In this document: positions 1-8,744 of the stretch, piece by piece
How the letters are laid out: each line of letters starts with the position of its first letter
Position numbering within the stretch: position 1 is the first letter of the stretch
Assembly: GCA_029243025.1 (NCBI GenBank)
Contig: JAQWSU010000032.1
Span: forward strand, 172,388-236,387
Source of the DNA: Pirellulaceae bacterium
Lineage (GTDB): Bacteria > Planctomycetota > Planctomycetia > Pirellulales > Pirellulaceae
Length of the DNA: 64,000 bases
Direction: 5' to 3'
The notes under the pieces: generated by a model
Seen by the model: the letters and a program-made list of their open reading frames with translations, nothing else
Told to the model about the DNA's origin: nothing
Database searches by the model: none
Position numbers and translations under genes: made by a program

Positions 1-3000
1 AACCAAAGTCGCTGCTGGCCAAACGAAAGGGGGATCCGTGCCAGCTCGCTGCGGTCAATCGGCTGAATTCTCGACGCTGCCTGAGCCGGAATCGAATCGA
101 CCTGACTCGCCAATTGGGCAATCGTGGGATGGTCGAACACCTCACTCAAACGAAATTCTCTTTCATAGGTGGCCATCATTCGAGCATTGAGACGGATCGC
201 CAACAAAGAATGGCCTCCAAGCGAGAAAAAATTGTCGTGGATACCGACCTCTTCAACCCCAAGAACTTCACACCAGATCGCCGCTAATTGTTTCTCGGTG
301 GGAGTCGTCGGCGGATCGAGAATATCTTTGAGACTGGAATTCACGTCAGCAGGCAGCGGTAACTTTCCCGCATCGACTTTTCCGCTACCAGTCAGCGGAA
401 TCGCATCCACCCGAACGTAGGCCCCGGGCAACATATATTCGGGCAGCCTCATTCCTAAGTGTTCAACCAGCACATTAGAATCCAGAGGACCCTGGCCGGA
501 TGCAACATAATACGCAACTAAACGTTGCTCACCATCGCCACACAACAAAACAGTGCTTTGTAGAATATCGGCATGCTCGTTGAGTGCCGTTTCAATTTGC
601 CGGGGCGCGATACGATACCCACGCACTTTTATCTCGGCATCAATGCGCCGCATAAACAGCATCACGCCATCTGACCGTTCAGCAACCAAATCCCCCGTCG
701 TGTAAAACCGCCTTTCATTGAGGGGTTTCGATTCCAAAAGCAGATCGAGCGCATCATTGGGGTCGATAAATCGCTGTCGAGTCAACTCAAGATCATGCAA
801 ATAGCCCCTCGCAAGCCCAGCCCCTCCAATCAATAATTCACCTGCAACACCACGAGGCACCGGCTGCTGCCAAACATCGACGATCACCGCCATCGCGTCA
901 CCGAGAGGCAAACCGATTGGAATACCAAGCGAGTCCGATACTTCGTCCAACGGCCCTAACTCGAAGACAGTCGCGACAACAGTGGTTTCCGTTGGTCCGT
1001 AACTATTGATCAACGTCGGAAGCTGGCAGGACGATTGGCGATATGAAAGTAGATGCTTCCAATGTTTCCCACTGTCTCCAGGAGCCTGCTCGCCCCCAAT
1101 GACGACCAACCGCAGACAGTTCGGCAGTGGTAATTTCAGCGAATTCATCTCTGTGATGACGCCGTACCAATAGGACGTGGGCAAATCCAAGACGCTAATC
1201 GCCTGCTCCGCAATCGTGTCAATAAACTTTTCTGCCGACGCCAACATCAGATCGTTACGCATCACCAGAGTGCCACCACTACAGAGACACGGAAAGATTT
1301 CTTCGAGGGATGCATCAAAGCAAATCGAGGCAAACTGCAGTACCCGATCTGCCGGACCGAACCCGTAACAACCAATCGCGGCAAGGGTAAATTGGACGAT
1401 GGAATGATGTTCGATCATTACGCCATTTGGCACGCCCGATGTGCCCGACGTATGAATCACGTAGGCCAAGCGATCGGCTGATGCGACGTCCTCTAAATCC
1501 AAGCGAGATTCAAACCGGATCAAATCGCCCTGTAAATCGAGGCAAATTCGGTTTGCCGAAGCAACGTTCCCGACATCTTTGTCGTGGCCGCGTTGGATAA
1601 CGGCTTGTAAATCTGCCTTTTGGATAATCTGTTCAAGATAAGAATCAGGATAGTGCGGATCCAGCGGAACATAAGCCGCACCAACCTTCAAAACGGCGAG
1701 TATCGAGACGATCTGATCGAACCCACGGTGAAGAAAAATACCGACCAAAGATTCGGTGCCCACACCGTGCAACTGAAGAAATCTAGCAAGTTGATTCGCA
1801 CGGCCGTTTAACTCGGCGTAGCTGAGCTTTTCACCATCGTACTCCAGCGCTACCGATTCCGGCGATCGCCTCACCTGCCCCTCAAATAATTGGTGTAACA
1901 ACAAGTTGGACCGTTGCCCCACGGCCCTGGCCGAGTCAGGTGGGATCGGGGCAACTAACGAACCTGAAGTCACCGGTATGTCGCGAAGTCGCCGTTCCGG
2001 CTCGCCCAAAGCCGACCGCGCAAAAATCGATAAAGCAGCCACAATTTGGGCTGCCACCGACGAAGAAACGTGCGATTCGTCGTAGAGGAGCCGAATTTCG
2101 TTTCCACTTGGTGGCACCACGAAAGTAATTTGCTCCGTTTCCCATTCCGTAATTTTGTCGACCTGATCCCATACTACGCGGATCGGCAACCGATCTTCGA
2201 CCGGCGTTCCCATCAAGTTAACCAGTTCAGGAAATCGGGAGAGGATATCGCGAGCAAAAGTACAATTGCGATCGAGCAGCCGCAATTCTTTCTTGATCCG
2301 AGTGACAAATTCACCGAATGAATGCTCACCCCGCGCCTCAACTCTGAACGGCACGGTGGTAGAAAACAAACCTTCCACTCCGTTCAACTGATCGTTCAAC
2401 TCAGAACGGACAAAGCCCAGGTCAAAGCATTCATCTTGAGAAAATCTCGCGAGATAAGCTGCCACTACGGCGGTCCAAACTGCGGCCGTCGAACAACCCG
2501 TCTCTCGGCGGAACCCTTCGAGATCTGATCCGCAATTAACCAACAAACACTTCACGGCTGGCTTGTCCGGACGAACCCTGGGAACCTCATTGATGAGTTC
2601 CAGAGCAAATGGATTGAGCGTGCTTAAACGAGCACCCCAAAAAGCTTCGCGATGAGCACACTGTTTCTCAACAGCTCGTATTTGATCGCAGCTCACGAAA
2701 TCCTGCTGAATCGGTGTCGCCCCGTGTTTCCGTTCAACTTCGTCGAACCAGGATTCGATTTCCAGAGACTGCCCATCAATCGTACCTATCTTGCGAAAGC
2801 CAACATCATTGGTCGCCGTTGAGACGACAATACAAGCCTCCGAACAATCGACAATCGTCCCCGGCGGATGAATTGATTTTGCCGGCAGCTTTTCCACATT
2901 TTCGATCAGGTACCAATGGCCATTGACAGCAATCTTGGGCTTACCGATAGGATTTTCCACATGCCCAAAATCCAGTGCTCGAACAAATCGGCAAACCTCA

Positions 3001-6000
3001 TCGGCAGTATGATGCCAAGGTATCAGGCACCCCGGCTGCATTTTATCTGTTGCCCGGTAATAAGTTCGCTTATCAAATTCTTGTGGTTGGGGATGAACAT
3101 CACCTTTGGTTAGTCCCTCCACCAATCGGGGAAAGCTTTGCAGGGTTGCCTCGAAACACTTCGCATTGATCGTCAAGGCCGTTTCCAGATCGTCGATAGC
3201 AAAGGATTCTTGCAGCAGTGTATCGCCGCCATCAATTTCCTCTGTCATCAGATGCCACGTGATCCCATGCTTCGCTTCACCATGGCAAATAGCCCAACTT
3301 GGCGCATAGAGCCCTGCATACTTGGGCAAAATTGCATCATGCAAATTAACTGCACCGAGGCGAGGCTGCCGCAGAACGTCCGGCGGTATAATCTGTGTGT
3401 TGTACAAACTGAAAAGGTAATCGAAGGATTTATTCGACAACACGGTCGCCCAGTCCGAATCATCGGGAATGAACTCCAATTGATGAGCGTTAGCCCAGGC
3501 CTCACACGCGGCTCCAGAGGAGACAATCCCATCGATCCGGTGCCCCTGTTTCAAGAGATAATCGGCACAGGGCTGGACAAAAGAATCTCTGCCAATCAAG
3601 ACGCAATTGATGGCATCCGTCGACAGAGCAATTTCACCAACAGGTTGTTCCGGATCAGTCGCGACGCTTTCCAAGATCGTTACGAACTGCTCACTAATCC
3701 GATCGATAGTCGCAACTTCAAATAGATCCGTGCTGTAGGCAAGAGTTCCATGAATCCCATCTGACCGGGACGTTAAACTCATCGTCAAATCGAATTGAAC
3801 CATTTGTCTGGGGAAATGCATCAGCTGGGATTCCAGCCCAGCTAACATCAACCCTTGATCGCCAAATTCCGTGAACTGAAACATCACTTGAAACAACGGA
3901 TTTCGATCAAGCTGTCGTTCTGGCGCAAGCTTCTCAACAAGCCGCTCGAAAGCTAAATCCTGATGATCATAAGCGTCTAAAGATGTTTCCCGTACACGGT
4001 CCAACACTTGTCGAAAAGAGAGCTCCCTGGACAACATTGTCCGTAGCACAATTGTGTTGACGAATAATCCGATCAGGTTTTCCGTTTCAAGCGCATGACG
4101 TCCGGCAATCGGCGTCCCTACTGTAATGTCCTGCTGTCCACTTAAACGCGAAAGCAATGTCTGAAAGGCGCCGAGCAGTGTCATCTGCATTGTCACACTC
4201 TCCCTGCGCGAAAGCAGCATCAGTCGTTCAACAAGCTCGTCTCCCAACACAAATTCTCGCCGATTGCCACGATAACTGAAACGTGCAGGTCGTGGATGAT
4301 CCGTAGGGAGTTCCAACTCAGAAAGTCCATCCAGCTTTTGCCGCCAGTAGGCAATCAGTTCTTCGTTGAAACTCTGTTCATTGAGTTCATCAAGTTCATC
4401 GAGTTCATCGAGTCGGCGTTTGGTATATGCCGCATACTGCACGGGCAGTTCTGCCAACGGTGAATCTTGCCCTCGCAAAAAAACGGCATACAGTTGCGAC
4501 AACTCTTTCGTCAAAACCTTCATCGACCAACCATCGCTGGCAATGTGATGGATCGACAACAACAAGATGTGCTCCTCTTCATCCAAACGAAGCAGCGACG
4601 CTCGTAACATTAAGTCACGTTTTAGATCGAATGGAAGATTCGATTGGTCCTTCATCTGTTCGCTGATACTGATGATCTGTTCTTCCGTTGTCAGGTCACT
4701 TAGATCGACAACAGATAAATCAAAAGGAACATGAGAGTTGACCATCTGAACGACATCGCCATTCTGCTTGGAAAAAGTCGTGCGAATTGCTTCATGCCGG
4801 CGCACAATTTCATCGAATGCTTCACACAAAGCAGGAGTATCCAACCGACCCAACAACCGCCATGCTTGGACCATGTTGTAGGCAAATCCCGCGCCCATTT
4901 GGTCAAGAAACCACATTCTTCTCTGCGCGAACGACAAAGGGACTTGATCAGCGTCCGAAGTTCGCAGAATCCCATCGGATTCATCAGAACGACTTTCATC
5001 CACCGTTTTGGAAACTAGCTTCATATTGCCCGAGAAAAGCAAGCTGGTAATCTGGCGTCCTACAGCCTCCGAAAATCCCCCTAGGGTCGGCGCGTCAAAC
5101 AAAAGATTACTTGGCAGGGTAATGCCAAGTTGATCGTTAAGACGATTGATGACCTCCGTCGCGACAAGCGAATGCCCTCCCAGCTGAAAAAAGTTGTCGT
5201 GAGAATTCACCGGCCGCTCACTGATCACATCCGCCCAGACGTTTGAAATTAACGACCGCAGTTCACCATCGATTGTTTCACTGGCTTGCGGTTGCAGCGA
5301 ACTCCCTTCTAAATCTTCCGCCAACAAGTCCGCCAATCCAGATCGCTTTACTTTTCCGGTGCTCCCGACAGGAATTTCATTAACAAATACAATTTGTTGC
5401 GGAACCTTAAATTGAGCGATCCGAGCATTTGCAAACTCGCGAACATCGCTCACCATGGCCACATTTCTCGAATTCTGATCGGGCCGAGAATCAGAGTCAG
5501 CCTCCGTGTTCAACACGATCACAGCAGCAATGTCTTCCCCCAACACACGATGATTAATCGGAAAACAAATGGCTTGATCGACGTAACGATGCGAAGTCAA
5601 CACACTCTCTACCTCGCGGGGCGAAATTTTTTCACCTCCACGATTAATGATTTCCTTTTTCCGCCCAGCAACAAAGAGATAGCCTTCATCATCAAAATAC
5701 CCGATGTCGCCAGTTCGAAGCCAACTGTTTTCGGACACCGATTCTGCTGCACGATTTTGGCCAACATATCCAGGCGTTACATTCGCACCTCGGATCGCGA
5801 TTTCTCCCACATTTTCTCTAGCGAGAATTCCACCGACATCGTCGAAGATGACAACCTCGGGTCCAGCAGGAAACCCGACCGACCCCAGCTTACGCTTTCC
5901 GGACGTCAACGGATTACTTGAGATCTGCGGACCCGCCTCGGTCATCCCATACGCCTCAATGAAGGGAACGCCAAAAATATCGGTCATTTCCTCAATTAAG

Positions 6001-6842
6001 TCGTTTGTCATTGGCGCTGACGCCGAACGAATAAATCGGAGTGACGACCCCCTGATTGTGTGTTCCTTTTTACGAGCCTCATCTCGAATCAGTCGGTGAA
6101 TTGTCGGCGACGCGGTGTACCACGTTGGCTTGACTTGCTCCAACATCCTAAAAAAGTTTGCAGCTGAGAATTCTTTTTCACAGACAACGCTACCGCCAGA
6201 GGCCAATGACGCGAAGACGGTACTGAGGCCATGTATATGAAAGAGTGGCATGACGTTCAAACATCGATCATCAGGCCCCAACTCAAGAACTTTTCCAATG
6301 TCTTGCGCACTCGCAAAAAGATTGGCGTAAGTCAGATTCACTAGCTTCGGCGTCGCTGACGTCCCTGAGGTGTGCAACAGCAACGCCGTATCACCGGGTT
6401 CACGGGGTGCAAGCTCGCTCGGGCCAGATCTACTCTCCGTTCGCAAACTGAACTTTCCGCCCGTCGTATCATCCGGACTCAGTTCGACGATCCGCAAACC
6501 CAAATTCTTAGCAGCATCTCGAGCCGGCGTTTCATGCCCCTCGCACACAATCAAAACGGTGGCCTGTAAGTCGGACAAATAAAAATCAAACTCGGGCCGA
6601 CGACAGCTCGGATTGAGCGGCGCACACGCCGCGACGCTTGAAAAACAAATTGTGGCAACGGCTAACTCAGGACCGTCGGGTATGGCAAATGCGATTCGAT
6701 CGCGACCGTCAATTCCGCATCGCGCACACCAGTCTTGAGCCGCAGACAATTGCAGATTCAAATCATCCCACGTCAAAGCTGCCCGGTCGCTAGTGAGAAT
6801 AACCGGGCGATCCACATCGCCTCGAATATTCCGGTCAAACAT
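1..6842 (-). CDS. Non-ribosomal peptide synthetase with internal formyltransferase domain (3' end beyond window)
   Basis: At least 2280 residues in one frame, running off the left edge. Domains in order: an adenylation domain of the CoA-ligase type (about 1-510; 'LLLHTSGTSATPK', 'EAYGMTEAGP', 'STGKVKR'; it has 'MPLFHIHG' where amino-acid A domains have 'FDAS'); carrier T1 with Ser558 ('DNFFQLGGHSL'); condensation domain (about 620-1060, 'HHIASDG' at 765-771); a formyltransferase domain (about 1075-1390, 'VNLHDAILPKYAG'; N1166, H1168 and D1204 match the Asn/His/Asp of methionyl-tRNA formyltransferase); a short condensation-like stretch (about 1395-1600) without HHxxxDG; a second A domain (about 1640-2160; 'VIHTSGTSG', 'NSYGPTETT'); carrier T2 with Ser2212; and the start of another C domain. 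The A2 pocket reads roughly D-A-E-D-V-G-S-V-V, which I do not assign to an amino acid. The ATG at 6842 is chosen because homology begins just after it; GTG 6863 is an alternative. Confidence 0.93.
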   Translation of the reverse strand, partial: MFDRNIRGDVDRPVILTSDRAALTWDDLNLQLSAAQDWCARCGIDGRDRIAFAIPDGPELAVATICFSSVAACAPLNPSCRRPEFDFYLSDLQATVLIVCEGHETPARDAAKNLGLRIVELSPDDTTGGKFSLRTESRSGPSELAPREPGDTALLLHTSGTSATPKLVNLTYANLFASAQDIGKVLELGPDDRCLNVMPLFHIHGLSTVFASLASGGSVVCEKEFSAANFFRMLEQVKPTWYTASPTIHRLIRDEARKKEHTIRGSSLRFIRSASAPMTNDLIEEMTDIFGVPFIEAYGMTEAGPQISSNPLTSGKRKLGSVGFPAGPEVVIFDDVGGILARENVGEIAIRGANVTPGYVGQNRAAESVSENSWLRTGDIGYFDDEGYLFVAGRKKEIINRGGEKISPREVESVLTSHRYVDQAICFPINHRVLGEDIAAVIVLNTEADSDSRPDQNSRNVAMVSDVREFANARIAQFKVPQQIVFVNEIPVGSTGKVKRSGLADLLAEDLEGSSLQPQASETIDGELRSLISNVWADVISERPVNSHDNFFQLGGHSLVATEVINRLNDQLGITLPSNLLFDAPTLGGFSEAVGRQITSLLFSGNMKLVSKTVDESRSDESDGILRTSDADQVPLSFAQRRMWFLDQMGAGFAYNMVQAWRLLGRLDTPALCEAFDEIVRRHEAIRTTFSKQNGDVVQMVNSHVPFDLSVVDLSDLTTEEQIISISEQMKDQSNLPFDLKRDLMLRASLLRLDEEEHILLLSIHHIASDGWSMKVLTKELSQLYAVFLRGQDSPLAELPVQYAAYTKRRLDELDELDELNEQSFNEELIAYWRQKLDGLSELELPTDHPRPARFSYRGNRREFVLGDELVERLMLLSRRESVTMQMTLLGAFQTLLSRLSGQQDITVGTPIAGRHALETENLIGLFVNTIVLRTMLSRELSFRQVLDRVRETSLDAYDHQDLAFERLVEKLAPERQLDRNPLFQVMFQFTEFGDQGLMLAGLESQLMHFPRQMVQFDLTMSLTSRSDGIHGTLAYSTDLFEVATIDRISEQFVTILESVATDPEQPVGEIALSTDAINCVLIGRDSFVQPCADYLLKQGHRIDGIVSSGAACEAWANAHQLEFIPDDSDWATVLSNKSFDYLFSLYNTQIIPPDVLRQPRLGAVNLHDAILPKYAGLYAPSWAICHGEAKHGITWHLMTEEIDGGDTLLQESFAIDDLETALTINAKCFEATLQSFPRLVEGLTKGDVHPQPQEFDKRTYYRATDKMQPGCLIPWHHTADEVCRFVRALDFGHVENPIGKPKIAVNGHWYLIENVEKLPAKSIHPPGTIVDCSEACIVVSTATNDVGFRKIGTIDGQSLEIESWFDEVERKHGATPIQQDFVSCDQIRAVEKQCAHREAFWGARLSTLNPFALELINEVPRVRPDKPAVKCLLVNCGSDLEGFRRETGCSTAAVWTAVVAAYLARFSQDECFDLGFVRSELNDQLNGVEGLFSTTVPFRVEARGEHSFGEFVTRIKKELRLLDRNCTFARDILSRFPELVNLMGTPVEDRLPIRVVWDQVDKITEWETEQITFVVPPSGNEIRLLYDESHVSSSVAAQIVAALSIFARSALGEPERRLRDIPVTSGSLVAPIPPDSARAVGQRSNLLLHQLFEGQVRRSPESVALEYDGEKLSYAELNGRANQLARFLQLHGVGTESLVGIFLHRGFDQIVSILAVLKVGAAYVPLDPHYPDSYLEQIIQKADLQAVIQRGHDKDVGNVASANRICLDLQGDLIRFESRLDLEDVASADRLAYVIHTSGTSGVPNGVMIEHHSIVQFTLAAIGCYGFGPADRVLQFASICFDASLEEIFPCLCSGGTLVMRNDLMLASAEKFIDTIAEQAISVLDLPTSYWYGVITEMNSLKLPLPNCLRLVVIGGEQAPGDSGKHWKHLLSYRQSSCQLPTLINSYGPTETTVVATVFELGPLDEVSDSLGIPIGLPLGDAMAVIVDVWQQPVPRGVAGELLIGGAGLARGYLHDLELTRQRFIDPNDALDLLLESKPLNERRFYTTGDLVAERSDGVMLFMRRIDAEIKVRGYRIAPRQIETALNEHADILQSTVLLCGDGEQRLVAYYVASGQGPLDSNVLVEHLGMRLPEYMLPGAYVRVDAIPLTGSGKVDAGKLPLPADVNSSLKDILDPPTTPTEKQLAAIWCEVLGVEEVGIHDNFFSLGGHSLLAIRLNARMMATYEREFRLSEVFDHPTIAQLASQVDSIPAQAASRIQPIDRSELARIPLSFGQQRLW
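4379..4411 (-). repeat. In-frame 9-nt tandem repeat coding Asp-Glu-Leu units inside the NRPS C domain
   Basis: The + strand reads near-identical copies of 'gagttcatc' (variants 'aagttcatc', 'gagttcatt'). On the coding strand this gives 'RRLDELDELDELNEQ' in the linker before 'AYWRQKLDGL' of the condensation domain. The repeat keeps the frame, so unit gain or loss would lengthen or shorten an acidic helix without breaking the enzyme. Confidence 0.75.
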
Positions 6843-7304
6843 TTTATACCAATCAGTGATCACGTCGCACCCAAACCGCCTCAAAGGGTTAAAAAACAAC
6901 TCAAGTTACACCATTAACAAAACTTATTTCATCCAGTACACCTTCCTACTTCCACAGATCCACAATTTCGAAAACAGGGCGACAGGCTCGCGTCACGAGA
7001 GTCACGAGAGTCACAAACCACAAAAAAGCTATTTCCAGGTCGCAAAACCGATCCTGCTTCGTCCTTAGAACAGGTTAATACAGGCAGGTAATATTGTCGA
7101 AGAAAGCGTTCAAATCGGCCTTCGCCCCGCTGGTTATCCGGCTCGAACCATGAACGGGGGGGGGAGGAGGAGGGGGGGGGCACTCAACGGATATAATGCG
7201 GCGGCTCCACCGAGCTTTTCCTGGAGACGATACAGCATCCGCGCACTGCCTCACCAGGAAGCAGCATTTCACATGGGACTCACTTTCACAGGCAACCAAA
7301 ATCA
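6843..7304. other. Intergenic region between divergent NRPS and sulfatase
   Basis: No supported gene. It separates the minus-strand NRPS from the plus-strand sulfatase, so promoters for both are expected here, but I could not pick a convincing -35/-10 pair. It holds 2.5 copies of 'gtcacgaga' (6992-7013) and the G-rich tract listed separately. Short ORFs across the G tract are proline-rich artefacts of homopolymer reading. Confidence 0.6.
7156..7180 (+). repeat. G-rich tract (G9-A-GG-A-GG-A-G9), possible G-quadruplex
   Basis: Twenty-two of 25 bases are G, in two runs of nine Gs separated by AGGAGGA. It lies about 125 bases upstream of the sulfatase start. The pattern can fold as a G-quadruplex on the plus strand, and runs of nine identical bases are prone to slippage. 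It could also be a low-accuracy part of the assembly. Confidence 0.7.
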
Positions 7305-8744
7305 TTGAAGACAAAACACCCTACCCATTTTGTTTTCCGCTACCGAATCGGGATCCGATCATGTTTCGCTCCGATCGTTATCCTGGCCTTGCTCGCATCG
7401 GAAGTGACTTCAAACGAGCATCCTCAGCCCAATGTGATCATATTCTTCACAGATGATCATGGATCGCTTGACGCCAACTGCTACGGTGCGAGTGACCTGC
7501 TAACACCAAATATCGATCGGCTAGCGGAAACAGGGATTCGCTTCACTCAGGCATATTCGCATACAGTCTGTTGCCCAGCCCGTGCAATGCTATTGACTGG
7601 CCGGTATCCGCAACGCAGCGGTATCACAACTTGGACCCAAGGTGACATGAACGGCGCAGCTGGTCGGAACATGCCACTTGATGAATACACACTTGCCGAG
7701 GCATTGCAGGACTCAGGCTACACCACAGGTCTATTTGGCAAATGGCATCTGGGAGCCCACAAGGACTACGGACCGAAGAAACAGGGATTCGACCATTTTT
7801 TTGGACTGCGGGGTGGCTTCATTGACAACTACAACCACCATTTCCTACACGGGAACGGTTTTCCAGATCTCTATGACGGCACAACTCGGGTTAACGCAAA
7901 GGGAGACTATTTTCCGGAGTTGATGACCGAGCGATCCTTGAAGTTCATCGATCACAACAAGCATCGTCCATTCTTCCTCTACGCTGCTTTTAACATCCCC
8001 CATTACCCGGAACAATCGCTGACTCGATTCCGAGAACCTTACAAAGATCTAACGGACCCAGCCCGACGTTCCTATAACGCGGTGCTGACGACCACGGATC
8101 ACTACATCGGGAAGATCATCCAAAAGATTGAAGAACATGGACTCCGAGAGTCAACGATCATGATCCTGATGGGTGATAATGGCCACTCGGAGGAAACCAC
8201 GAACCGAATACGCACCAACAACCACACTAGCGGATTAGCGAAAGAATATTTCTATGGAGCAAGCGGAGGCGGTTACACGGGAAAATGGCGTGGCTGCAAA
8301 GGTACATTTCTGGAAGGCGGCATTCGAGTGCCCGCCATTATCAGCTACCCCGCAGGTCTACCGCAGCACGAAACACGTGACCAGATCATCACCGCAATGG
8401 ACTGGTATCCCACAATCCTGGACTTGTGCAACATTACTCGCAAACCCAACGCACCGATCGTCGATGGGCACAGCGTGCTACCTTTTGTGCGATCGGCTTC
8501 TCTGCCATCGGCCTACCGCGGCGTGCTCCACTTCGGCTGGGCCAATCAATGGGCAATTCGCGACGGAGATTGGAAACTAATCGGAAAAACAAAATCAGCG
8601 AAAGATGAAGCTCAAGCTCTCTTCAATTTGGCTGACGTTGAACCAGAAGCCACGAACCATCTGCAACACCAGCCTCGGATCGTAAAACGCTTGCTTAGCC
8701 TACATCAACAATGGGCCAGGAACGTCAAGCGACAATCGCTTTAA
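7305..8744 (+). CDS. Formylglycine-dependent sulfatase
   Basis: Arylsulfatase-type hydrolase of the alkaline phosphatase fold, cleaving sulfate esters; in planctomycetes such enzymes usually act on sulfated algal polysaccharides. The family start is clear ('PNVIIFFTDDHG' with metal-binding Asp pair), and the maturation motif C-x-P-x-R is present as 'CCPAR' with Cys89 as the residue to be oxidised to formylglycine. 'LFGKWHLG', 'MGDNGHSEE' and 'KGTFLEGGIRVPAI' are further conserved blocks. A hydrophobic stretch ('APIVILALLAS') near residues 24-34 suggests export, after an unusually long basic leader. There is no ATG: the given start is TTG, and the frame stays open upstream to 7197, so the true start is uncertain. 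The 3' end overlaps the convergent gene on the other strand by 45 bases. Confidence 0.93.
   Translation: MKTKHPTHFVFRYRIGIRSCFAPIVILALLASEVTSNEHPQPNVIIFFTDDHGSLDANCYGASDLLTPNIDRLAETGIRFTQAYSHTVCCPARAMLLTGRYPQRSGITTWTQGDMNGAAGRNMPLDEYTLAEALQDSGYTTGLFGKWHLGAHKDYGPKKQGFDHFFGLRGGFIDNYNHHFLHGNGFPDLYDGTTRVNAKGDYFPELMTERSLKFIDHNKHRPFFLYAAFNIPHYPEQSLTRFREPYKDLTDPARRSYNAVLTTTDHYIGKIIQKIEEHGLRESTIMILMGDNGHSEETTNRIRTNNHTSGLAKEYFYGASGGGYTGKWRGCKGTFLEGGIRVPAIISYPAGLPQHETRDQIITAMDWYPTILDLCNITRKPNAPIVDGHSVLPFVRSASLPSAYRGVLHFGWANQWAIRDGDWKLIGKTKSAKDEAQALFNLADVEPEATNHLQHQPRIVKRLLSLHQQWARNVKRQSL

Noticed and set aside
7105..7150. A stretch whose minus strand contains 'ggttcgagcc', like a tRNA T-arm
   Set aside because: No cloverleaf with acceptor, D and anticodon stems can be built around it.
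6929..7183. Minus-strand ORF with 'FERFLRQYYLPVL', faintly like a sigma factor
   Set aside because: It begins in the G/C homopolymer tract, shows no later sigma-factor blocks, and is too short.
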